Assembly: GCA_016210785.1 (NCBI GenBank)
Contig: JACQTN010000057.1
Coordinates: 1 to 5,974, forward strand
Origin: Armatimonadota bacterium
GTDB lineage: Bacteria > Sysuimicrobiota > Sysuimicrobiia > Sysuimicrobiales > JACQTN01
Direction of reading: 5' to 3'
DNA: 5,974 nucleotides
Shown: piece by piece, positions 1 to 4,910 of the stretch
How the letters are laid out: every line of letters starts with the position of its first letter
Position numbering within the stretch: position 1 is the first letter of the stretch
The notes under the pieces: model-generated
The model's database searches: none
What the model saw: only the letters and a program-made list of their open reading frames with translations
What the model was told of the DNA's origin: nothing
Program-made: the position numbers and the translations under genes

Positions 1-764
1 ATCATGAAGGTGGCGATGGTGGCGTCGTACAGGAAGATCTCCTTGGCGTAGATGTAGCCTGCCAGAGGGAGGAGCATCAGGGTGGCCACACCGATGAAGT
101 TGCCGATGAAGCCCATCCAGTCGTAGAACGCCCGCTCCTCTTCTCTCTTGGCGGTGAGGAACATGAAGGAGGCAAAGAGGGTCACCATCAGGCCGCCGAA
201 GGTGATGTTGGCGATGAACCGGTGGAGGTTGAGGGGCCACCAGCTTGCGTTGTTGACCAGGGCCCACAGGCTGGCCCGGTCGGGGTTGGCCGGGGGAGTC
301 AGCATGAACGCGCCGATGGCGTTGACCAGGAGCATCACCACCGTGCCCACGATGTTGAGGAGCACGCCGATGGCCATGTGCAGGGTCTTGCGCCTGCTCA
401 GCGGCTCCCAGGAGTACCAGTACACGTACATCAGAACCGTCTCCACCACGATCAGGAGGCCATAGAGGCCCCACACGGGGTAGAAGGTGCGGAACAGGTA
501 GTTGGTGATGCGTTGATAAGGGCCCATCAGGATGAAGGAAAAGAGCACGCCCGTGAGCGCGGTGAGAGAGTAAGCAATGGCGACCACCTTCATCGTCTCT
601 TTGGCCAGGCGCTCGTATCTGGCGTCCCCGGTCCGGATTCCCAGGTACTCGCACACGACGATGAAGATGGGCGCGCCCAGGACGAAGGCGGCAAAGTAGA
701 GGTGGATCTGGGCGGCCAGCCAGAGGGCGGAGCGGGCGCCGACCACCGGGATGTCCACCGGCAT
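1..764 (-). CDS. Cytochrome bd-like ubiquinol oxidase subunit I family protein, N-terminal 254 residues (runs off the left edge)
   Basis: This is an integral membrane protein of the cytochrome bd oxidase subunit I type, which reduces O2 or carries electrons at haems in the cytoplasmic membrane. My translation starts MPVDIPVVGARSALWLAAQI and shows about six hydrophobic spans (roughly 13-38, 58-80, 94-118, 128-155, 180-204, 217-240). His21 in AAQIHLYF matches the haem ligand His19 of E. coli CydA, and His181 in NLHRFIANITFGG matches His186. Glu108 in VVETVL matches Glu107, but the partner Glu99 is not evident. The ATG lies 2 bases after the stop of the lipoprotein cupredoxin, with a GGGGG ribosome site inside that gene's end, so the two are probably co-translated. 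The family is usually over 400 residues, so about half is visible. No haem-c CxxCH motif occurs in this part. Adjacent cupredoxins favour a divergent bd-like oxidase using a protein electron donor over a classical quinol-oxidising CydA; that subtype is inference. Confidence 0.8.
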   Translation of the reverse strand, partial: MPVDIPVVGARSALWLAAQIHLYFAAFVLGAPIFIVVCEYLGIRTGDARYERLAKETMKVVAIAYSLTALTGVLFSFILMGPYQRITNYLFRTFYPVWGLYGLLIVVETVLMYVYWYSWEPLSRRKTLHMAIGVLLNIVGTVVMLLVNAIGAFMLTPPANPDRASLWALVNNASWWPLNLHRFIANITFGGLMVTLFASFMFLTAKREEERAFYDWMGFIGNFIGVATLMLLPLAGYIYAKEIFLYDATIATFM

Positions 765-766
765 GA

Positions 767-1285
767 CTACGGCCCCCTGACGATCAGCGTTCCCACCATG
801 CCCCGCTCGGCATGGTTGCTCAGCGGGCAGGAGATCCGGTACTCACCTGGCTTCAGGGTGACCTGGGTGCGCAGGGTCGTCTCCGGGGCAAACTTGGGGG
901 TCTTCACATCGACGCCGCTGCCCTGCACCTGGAAGTCGTGGGTGAACCGGCCCTCGTTCTTCAGGATGAAGGTGATCGTGCCCGGCCGCACCGCGAGCCG
1001 GCTTGGTTTCAGCTCGTACTCCACGAAGGCGATCTCCACGGGCCCGGTCTGAACGGGGAGTGCCTGAGCGGGTGGCGGCCCGCCCGGAGGGGGCGGGGAA
1101 GAGGCGGGCGCGCCGGGAGCCGCCCGCGGGCCCTCGCCGGCGAACCAGGCTGGCAGCTCGCCCTCCACGTTGCGCGGTACGCCCGGGTACTCGCAGCCAG
1201 CCAGGATGAACACGCCCAGTGCCACCAGAAGGCCTCGACACAGCGTGCTGCCTGTCATCGCTCTACTGAGGCGGAGGAGGGACAT
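767..1285 (-). CDS. Cupredoxin-domain lipoprotein (type 1 copper)
   Basis: This is a predicted membrane-anchored blue-copper electron carrier of 172 residues. A hydrophobic leader ends in a clear lipobox, FILAGC, with Cys31 as the lipidated residue. A Pro/Ala/Gly-rich flexible linker follows (about 51-82), then a cupredoxin domain (about 83-172). The copper ligands are visible: His116 in RFTHDFQV, then Cys153, His158 and Met163 in CPLSNHAERGM, a C-x4-H-x4-M arrangement. I chose the ATG at 1285 because a GGAGGAGGG ribosome site lies about 9 bases upstream. An internal ATG at 1258 would give a shorter, typical lipoprotein leader but has no ribosome site. The open frame extends further upstream to 1444, but that overlaps the preceding gene and reads as low-quality protein. 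The gene sits between a secreted cupredoxin and the bd-like oxidase, so it may be the tethered donor for that oxidase (inference). Its start lies inside a strong hairpin, described separately. Confidence 0.88.
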   Translation of the reverse strand: MSLLRLSRAMTGSTLCRGLLVALGVFILAGCEYPGVPRNVEGELPAWFAGEGPRAAPGAPASSPPPPGGPPPAQALPVQTGPVEIAFVEYELKPSRLAVRPGTITFILKNEGRFTHDFQVQGSGVDVKTPKFAPETTLRTQVTLKPGEYRISCPLSNHAERGMVGTLIVRGP

Positions 1286-1304
1286 CAGGCCTGTCCCTCC
1301 TCCG
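1272..1304 (-). promoter_or_regulatory. Perfect 13-bp hairpin covering the ribosome binding site and start codon of the cupredoxin lipoprotein
   Basis: The arms at 1272-1284 and 1292-1304 (CGGAGGAGGGACA and its exact complement) enclose a 7-base loop. In the minus-strand mRNA the 5' arm contains the GGAGGAGGG ribosome site. The start codon straddles the loop and the 3' arm. No U-run follows, so this is unlikely to be an intrinsic terminator. It could limit translation of the second cistron, act as an RNA-processing or stability element between cistrons, or make translation depend on ribosomes arriving from the upstream gene, whose stop is at 1338-1340. A second, imperfect hairpin (CCCC and GGGG arms, 1321-1336) lies just before it in the transcript. 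Confidence 0.6.
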
Positions 1305-1337
1305 TCCCCGGCCTGTCCTGCCCCATCATGACGGGGG

Positions 1338-1871
1338 CTAGCGGGGCGGATCCAGGACCAGAATGTGCCCCACCATGGGCCCGCCGACCAGGTCGCCCTT
1401 CTTCTTGCCGATCTCCGGCCTGTCCTTGGAGGCATAGGCCTCATCGTGGATGGTGCAGAAGACTCGGTGCAGTCCGCTCTTGTTGGCCACGAACCTCACC
1501 GTGGCCTCCATCCCGCGCTGGAGCTCCTTCTTGTCGATGTGCGCGCCGAAGGCGGGGATGTCGACGTCGTGCTCATCGCCCTTCAGGGCGTGGATCTTCA
1601 ACACCACCGTATCGCCCCTGTAGACGGCGATGAAGCCCGGGTCAAAGGTGTACCGCTCCAGCTTGTCGCCGGTCTTGCGGGCTACCCCGCGGTCCCTCAC
1701 GTCCTTCTTCAGGGTCGTGTCCCACTCCCCGGCCACCATGAGGAATTCCCGTGTTTGGGGCTGGTAGGCCGGCGCCGCCTTCGACCTCTGTTCGGTCAAC
1801 GAAATGGAGGCCAAGGCAACCAGGCCCACCAGGGCAATCATGGAAACCAGCGCGGCGATCTTGCGACGCAT
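1338..1871 (-). CDS. Secreted cupredoxin-domain protein with an extended copper-ligand loop
   Basis: This 177-residue exported protein has a Sec-type leader (MRRKIAALVSMIALVGLVAL, then ASIS) and one cupredoxin-like beta-sandwich. The likely copper ligands are His101 in GDEHDVDIPAFG, Cys139 and His142 in VFCTIHDE, and possibly Met166 in GGPMVGHILV. The Cys-x2-His spacing resembles amicyanin and pseudoazurin. In those, however, the Met comes 3-5 residues after His; here a charged, lysine-rich stretch (about 143-163) is inserted, so the fourth ligand is uncertain. The start at 1871 is supported by GGGAGGTG 8 bases upstream and by the signal peptide directly after it; the frame stays open to 2105 but that extension has no leader character. 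It is the promoter-proximal gene of the minus-strand operon, 52 bases ahead of the lipoprotein cupredoxin. The probable role is periplasmic electron transfer with the oxidase; copper binding itself is predicted, not shown. Confidence 0.87.
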   Translation of the reverse strand: MRRKIAALVSMIALVGLVALASISLTEQRSKAAPAYQPQTREFLMVAGEWDTTLKKDVRDRGVARKTGDKLERYTFDPGFIAVYRGDTVVLKIHALKGDEHDVDIPAFGAHIDKKELQRGMEATVRFVANKSGLHRVFCTIHDEAYASKDRPEIGKKKGDLVGGPMVGHILVLDPPR

Positions 1872-2213
1872 GTGCGTTTCACCTCCCGGATGCCGGTCTA
1901 AGAATGCTGCGCGGCTGTTGCCTCCAGCGATCGCACCACCTCCCTCGGCCAGGCGCTGTGGATGCTTTTGATCAGTGCACCCCACCCGCATCACCACATC
2001 CGCGGTGCGGGCCGCCTGCAACATACATCCGTACCAGAGGCCTCCGGTAGGGCCGATGGTCCTCTCGTGCGGCGCCACAGGTCCCGGGTCTTTTGCCCCC
2101 CGCATCTATGCCGAAATTCTCTACCGCGGCCCGGGCCCCGTATGTAGAGTGAAGACAGGAGGGCTCTCTGCGGTTGTCCGCCGTCGGATCGTGTGGAGAG
2201 GGAGGGAGAGGCC
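1872..2213. promoter_or_regulatory. Divergent intergenic region between the cupredoxin/oxidase operon and the P19-like gene
   Basis: These 342 bases separate two oppositely directed, functionally related transcription units, so promoters for both should lie here. I see no gene: the open frames crossing it are extensions of the flanking genes or antisense and lack ribosome sites. Rightward, a weak -10-like TATGTA at 2141 with TTCTCT about 18 bases upstream is the best promoter candidate; leftward I cannot name one with confidence. A GGCCCGGGCC palindrome lies at 2128-2137, and an 18-bp imperfect palindrome at 2032-2049 is listed separately. The ribosome sites are at the edges: GGGAGGTG for the leftward gene, GAGGGAGGGAG for the rightward one. 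Confidence 0.5.
2032..2049. promoter_or_regulatory. Imperfect 18-bp palindrome, candidate operator
   Basis: TACCAGAGGCCTCCGGTA equals its reverse complement at 16 of 18 positions, with a perfect GAGGCCTC core. It sits close to the centre of the divergent region, about 160-165 bases from either start codon, where one regulator could serve both units. The TACC and GGTA ends loosely recall operators of CsoR-type copper repressors, but that is weak and no such regulator gene is in the window. Confidence 0.3.
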
Positions 2214-2690
2214 ATGCGCAGAGTTGCGGTCGTGGCGGCATCCGTCGTGGCGGCCGCGAGCCTTGGTCTGAGCCCGGTCACGATGGCCGGCGAGGAGGAC
2301 CTGGTCGTTCGCAAGGTCGTCAATGATCTGGAGGTCGCCCTGTACATGGAGAAGCCCAAGGACATGGTCATGGCGGATGGGATGGCCATGTCCGGGGGGC
2401 ATTCCACCCATCACCTGGAGGTGAAGGTCTTTGATGCCAAGAGCAAGGCGTGCGTGCCGTATCTGGCGATCACGGCCACGGTGACCTCGCCAGAGGGTAA
2501 GGCCTTCACGGTGGAGGTGCCGGCCATGATCGGGGACGCCTTCCACTACGGCACCAACGTCAGCCTGCCCGCCAAGGGCACCTACACCATCGCCCTTTCC
2601 CTCAGGCCTCCCAAGCTCATGCGCTACGCGAAGAGCAAGGACCGCTGGGCGAAGCCCGCGTCGCTTACTGCGAAGTTTGCGTACAGGTAG
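2214..2690 (+). CDS. P19/Tp34-like periplasmic iron (copper) binding protein
   Basis: This 158-residue exported protein resembles the Tp34/P19 (FetP-like) family, periplasmic immunoglobulin-fold proteins that bind Fe and Cu and take part in ferrous iron uptake. A Sec leader (about 1-26, ending VTMAG) is followed by one beta-sandwich. Family-like features are the His67-Leu-Glu69 pair, matching the metal-binding H-x-E of Campylobacter P19, and PAMIGDAFHYGTNVSLP with Met105 and His111, matching the conserved Met/His-Tyr-Gly segment. A Met/His-rich loop with five Met and three His (about 45-67, including MVMADGMAMSGGH) precedes the H-x-E. The C-terminal His that completes the P19 copper site has no evident counterpart; this stretch reads PPKLMRYAKSKDRW. 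I chose the ATG at 2214, with GGAGG upstream and the leader directly after it, over a GTG at 2193. No FTR1-type permease gene adjoins it. It may instead belong with the neighbouring copper proteins. Confidence 0.75.
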   Translation: MRRVAVVAASVVAAASLGLSPVTMAGEEDLVVRKVVNDLEVALYMEKPKDMVMADGMAMSGGHSTHHLEVKVFDAKSKACVPYLAITATVTSPEGKAFTVEVPAMIGDAFHYGTNVSLPAKGTYTIALSLRPPKLMRYAKSKDRWAKPASLTAKFAYR

Positions 2691-2729
2691 GGAGGCAAGT
2701 GTCCGCCTGCACCAGGACCTGCGCCTCCG

Positions 2730-2744
2730 GCGCCGGACCGGCGC
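2730..2744 (+). repeat. Small GC hairpin between the P19-like gene and the third cupredoxin
   Basis: GCGCCG and CGGCGC arms flank GAC in the 107-base gap between two co-oriented genes. No U-run follows. It may be an intercistronic stability or processing element, or simply GC-rich sequence that folds by chance. Confidence 0.3.
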
Positions 2745-2797
2745 GGACCTTCCGTGCCCGCGGGGATGACGGCCGGGGCGCAAAGGGAGGGACAGAG

Positions 2798-3169
2798 GTG
2801 TCCAAGGCTGCATGGGTCCTGCTCTTGACGCTCACCGTGAGCGTCGCGCGATTGGGCGTTGTCATGATCCAGCCGGCGTCCTCCGGACAGGCGCCCATCC
2901 AGGTGGTTCAGGTGGAGATGAAGGAATTCACGTTCACCCCGAAAGCCCTGGTGGCGAGACCCGGCCAGGTCAAGATCTCCGTGGTGAACAAAGGCATGAT
3001 CGAGCACAATCTGGTGGTGCCGGCCCTCAGGAATGTCACCACCAAGGCCGTACCGCCTGGCAAATCGGCGGCCCTCGACCTGACCGTGGGGCCGGGAACT
3101 CACCAGATCGTCTGCGATGTGCCCGGGCATAGGGAAGCGGGCATGGTAGCCACGCTGACCGTCAGGTAG
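2798..3169 (+). CDS. Small secreted or membrane-anchored cupredoxin
   Basis: This 123-residue single-domain blue-copper protein has a hydrophobic N-terminal segment (about 4-25), which may be cleaved near PASSGQA or kept as an anchor. The plastocyanin-like domain (about 34-123) opens with EMKEFTFTPKALVARPGQ, a typical first-strand pattern. It carries a complete type 1 copper set: His70 in GMIEHNLVVP, then Cys106, His111 and Met116 in CDVPGHREAGM, a C-x4-H-x4-M arrangement. The GTG start is supported by GGGAGG 7 bases upstream; the frame is open back to about 2699, but that part is not leader-like. It lies 107 bases after the P19-like gene in the same direction, so the two are probably co-transcribed. 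The ligand spacing is the same as in the lipoprotein cupredoxin of the divergent operon, so the two may be paralogues. The likely job is periplasmic electron transfer or copper carriage. Confidence 0.87.
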   Translation: MSKAAWVLLLTLTVSVARLGVVMIQPASSGQAPIQVVQVEMKEFTFTPKALVARPGQVKISVVNKGMIEHNLVVPALRNVTTKAVPPGKSAALDLTVGPGTHQIVCDVPGHREAGMVATLTVR

Positions 3170-3377
3170 GCAGGACCCGGCAGCGCCGCGCCGATGCAAC
3201 AGGTGGGGAGCAGAGTCCCGGCTGCGCGCAGGTCGCCGACGCGGGGGCTCGCGGCGAGCCAAGGGGGCTGAGACCTGGCTTCTCTGGCGAGAGCAGTACC
3301 CGAGATGAAACCGGCGCGAAGGCGCGGTCAACCACTGGCCAGTCAGGCGGCCGGGGACAGAAGGAGGGGCGGCGACA
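3170..3377 (+). other. Structured non-coding leader ahead of the phosphoribosyltransferase gene
   Basis: This 208-base gap has no gene. It holds a perfect 6-bp stem with a 3-base loop (3246-3260, GGCTCG/CGAGCC), a stem of 3+4 bp with one bulged G and a GAAG loop (3310-3328), a 10-bp palindrome ACTGGCCAGT (3334-3343), and the ribosome site AAGGAGGGG just before the GTG. The part 3308-3337 partly resembles the conserved core of cobalamin riboswitches (a GAAACCGG then GGCGCGGTC then CCACTG order), but several canonical elements are missing. It may be a structured 5' UTR, the tail of the preceding transcript, or both. Confidence 0.3.
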
Positions 3378-3905
3378 GTGCGGTCCTCTAAGCCCAGGTC
3401 AGGCGGTGTCGAGCGCGAGAGTCAGGCCATCACTGAAGGCTGCCCGGCTCCCACCTGCTTTCTGCGGATCTCGTGGGAGGATCTGGTGGAGTTGTGCCGG
3501 GACGCCGCTGCCCGCGCATCGCGGGAGTTCCGGCCGGAGGTGGTGGTGGCGGTGGCCAGGGCGGGATACGTCCCCGGCGCGCTGGTCGCCTGCCTGCTGC
3601 GCCGGGACATGGTCACCCTGCGGCTGCCGTCGCCGGTTGCGGATGGCGACCCTCCTGTGCCGGAGGAGATCGTGGCCTCCCTGGCGCCGCTGGTGGCAGG
3701 CCGCCGCGCGCTGGTGGTGGACGAAGTCAATGGAACGGGCGGACACCTGCGGCGGGCGCAGGAAGCCGTGCGGCGGGCGGGGGCTTCGGGCGTGCGGACC
3801 CTCACCCTGCTGGCGCGGCGGTCCGGGCCGGCCCCAGACTACTGCGGCGCGGAGGGCGACGTCTGCGTCCTGCAGCCCTGGGTGGCGCGGGTCATCCCGT
3901 GGTGA
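3378..3905 (+). CDS. Purine-type phosphoribosyltransferase domain protein
   Basis: This 175-residue cytoplasmic type I phosphoribosyltransferase probably joins a nucleobase to PRPP, though the substrate is unknown. The PRPP-binding loop is visible as ALVVDEVNGTGG (about 111-122), in which the usual Asp-Asp or Glu-Asp pair is Asp115-Glu116. The pyrophosphate-binding loop is AVARAGYVPG (about 58-67). The fold begins at about residue 30 with ISWEDLVELC. The C-terminal WVARVIPW recalls the WxxxPW ending of xanthine/hypoxanthine-type enzymes of archaea and some bacteria. The first 28 residues look extra and unstructured. The GTG start is chosen for the AAGGAGGGG ribosome site 8 bases upstream. It follows the cupredoxin by 208 bases of structured leader and is probably a separate transcript. 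I see no link to copper metabolism; purine salvage is the plain reading, and a regulatory, non-enzymatic PRTase is an alternative. Confidence 0.82.
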   Translation: MRSSKPRSGGVERESQAITEGCPAPTCFLRISWEDLVELCRDAAARASREFRPEVVVAVARAGYVPGALVACLLRRDMVTLRLPSPVADGDPPVPEEIVASLAPLVAGRRALVVDEVNGTGGHLRRAQEAVRRAGASGVRTLTLLARRSGPAPDYCGAEGDVCVLQPWVARVIPW

Positions 3906-3959
3906 GCAGCGGGCCGGACACGGGGAAAGGAAGGGGTGCGTCTCGGTTGTGGGCAGGTG

Positions 3960-3988
3960 GCATCGGGTCGAGACCCGATACCCGATGC
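3960..3988 (+). promoter_or_regulatory. Competing inverted repeats upstream of the regulator gene
   Basis: The 9-base arm GCATCGGGT (3960-3968) pairs perfectly with ACCCGATGC (3980-3988). An overlapping arm, ATCGGGTC (3962-3969), pairs equally well with GACCCGAT (3972-3979). The two foldings exclude each other because they share the left arm. The right arms are a short tandem duplication (CCCGAT twice). It lies 81 bases before the regulator's ATG. It could be a DNA operator with tandem half-sites, for instance for autoregulation, or an RNA switch; no U-run follows. Confidence 0.4.
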
Positions 3989-4069
3989 ATCTGAGGGCCG
4001 ATGGCGACGGGGCATGTCCCCCCATAGAATGAAACCAAAGCGCCAGACCGGACTGTGGGGCAAGACACC

Positions 4070-4708
4070 ATGCCGGCGCCGCTGCGCGTGCTCATCGCTT
4101 CCTCAGAGACCCTCATGCGCGAGGGGCTCCGCCGCATTCTGGACGATGACCCCGGGCTTGAGGTGCTGGACCGGGGCCTCGACGAGAACGGCGTGTCCGC
4201 GGCCCTGGAGGCGCTGCGTCCCGACGTGGTCGTGCTGGTCGTGGACAGCGCGTTCGGCCCCGGCGTCGAGGTCACCCGCGACCTGGCGCGGCGGCACGCC
4301 ATGCCCAAGGTGCTGGCGGTAGTCCCCCGCAACGCCCGAGACGCCATGCTCACCGTGCTGCAGGCCGGCGCCGCCGGGTGCGTGGCCACCGTGGTGGCGC
4401 CCCAGGAACTGGTGGCGGCGGTGCACGCGGTCGGCCGCGGCGAATACTACGTCTGCCCCATGGCGGCGGCCGCGCTGCTGGACGCGTACCGCGGCCAGGA
4501 TGCGACGGGCGAGGGCCTGACGGCACGGGAACACGCGATCCTGCTGCTGGTGGCGCAGGGCCTCACCAACCAGCAGATTGCCAAGCGGTTGCACCTGAGC
4601 GTAAGGACGGTGGAGACCTACCGGACCCGCACGATGGAGAAGCTGGGCGCGCAGAACCTGGCCGAGATGATCAGGGCGGCGATCCGCCGTCACCTGATTC
4701 CGGCGTAA
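4070..4708 (+). CDS. NarL/LuxR-type transcription regulator with a degenerate (aspartate-less) receiver domain
   Basis: This 212-residue DNA-binding regulator has the two-domain layout of NarL/FixJ response regulators. The receiver-like domain (about 4-125) aligns well with NarL, but the phosphorylation residues are gone. The acidic pair is Ser11-Ser12 (LIASSETLMREGL), the phospho-acceptor position is Val57 (PDVVVLVVDS), the switch Ser/Thr is Val85, and the conserved Lys is Thr107 (GAAGCVATVV). Asp59 lies two residues past the acceptor position and is unlikely to replace it. The LuxR helix-turn-helix (about 149-210) is intact: LTAREHAILLLVAQGLTNQQIAKRLHLSVRTVETY. I start it at the ATG, with only a modest GTGGGG ribosome site; a GTG at 4055 would add five residues. 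No histidine kinase gene adjoins it. It probably works without phosphorylation, by ligand binding, partner proteins or expression level (inference). A weak -10-like TAGAAT lies at 4025-4030. Its targets are unknown. Confidence 0.9.
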   Translation: MPAPLRVLIASSETLMREGLRRILDDDPGLEVLDRGLDENGVSAALEALRPDVVVLVVDSAFGPGVEVTRDLARRHAMPKVLAVVPRNARDAMLTVLQAGAAGCVATVVAPQELVAAVHAVGRGEYYVCPMAAAALLDAYRGQDATGEGLTAREHAILLLVAQGLTNQQIAKRLHLSVRTVETYRTRTMEKLGAQNLAEMIRAAIRRHLIPA

Positions 4709-4748
4709 CGGGACGCGCGGAAGAGCAGCGGGTCAAGAAGCCGAAATT

Positions 4749-4784
4749 GGCGAGGCCCGCCCGGACATCCGGGCGGGCCTCGCC
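4749..4784. terminator. Strong 16-bp stem after the regulator gene, probable terminator
   Basis: The arms GGCGAGGCCCGCCCGG (4749-4764) and their perfect complement (4769-4784) enclose a 4-base ACAT loop, 40 bases past the regulator's stop. The tract after the stem is only GTTACTT on the plus strand and AATTTC on the minus strand, so a classical U-run is poor in both directions. Its position between convergent genes favours a bidirectional transcription end or a 3'-end stabiliser. Confidence 0.65.
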
Positions 4785-4823
4785 GTTACTTGGAACGGCC
4801 CACGAACTCGACCAGGATCCGTG

Positions 4824-4859
4824 CCATGCGAAGATCGGCTATGCCGATCTGGAGCATGG
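4824..4859. repeat. Two-tier hairpin (8-bp inner and 6-bp outer stems)
   Basis: The inner arms AGATCGGC (4832-4839) and GCCGATCT (4843-4850) flank a TAT loop. The outer arms CCATGC (4824-4829) and GCATGG (4854-4859) are separated from them by a GA/GGA internal loop. All 14 pairs are Watson-Crick. No U-run follows on either strand. It may be a second transcript-end structure between the convergent genes, or part of a small RNA. Confidence 0.45.
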
Positions 4860-4910
4860 ATATGGAACGGGATGAGGGGGTCGGGGGGGCGACGCGAAGT
4901 CGGTGAGCGC

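Noticed and set aside
222..1052. Long plus-strand open frame opposite the oxidase and lipoprotein cupredoxin genes
   Set aside because: The translation is His/Gln/Gly-rich with no domain, and the opposite strand encodes clear membrane and cupredoxin proteins with ribosome sites.
1272..1304. Intrinsic terminator between the two minus-strand cupredoxin genes
   Set aside because: No U-run follows the stem in the transcript, and the stem contains the next gene's ribosome site and start codon.
1286..1444. Upstream extension of the lipoprotein cupredoxin frame
   Set aside because: It would overlap the end of the preceding cupredoxin gene and place the lipobox far from the N-terminus, where it could not act as a signal peptide.
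2699..2797. Upstream extension of the third cupredoxin frame
   Set aside because: The extension is Arg/Gly/Cys-rich and not a leader; the GTG at 2798 has a good ribosome site and a hydrophobic segment directly after it.
3266..3300. GGCTGAGACC followed by ACCCG, recalling a TPP riboswitch
   Set aside because: The following conserved CCTGAT and CCAGCG-type segments are absent, and no thiamine gene follows.
2121..3331. Long overlapping minus-strand open frames across the P19-like and third cupredoxin genes
   Set aside because: They are antisense shadows of high-GC genes; they are Arg/His/Gly-rich without motifs, and the plus strand has signal peptides and metal-ligand motifs.
3399..4693. Long antisense frames across the phosphoribosyltransferase and regulator genes
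   Set aside because: The plus-strand frames have unmistakable PRPP-loop and LuxR motifs; the antisense readings show none.
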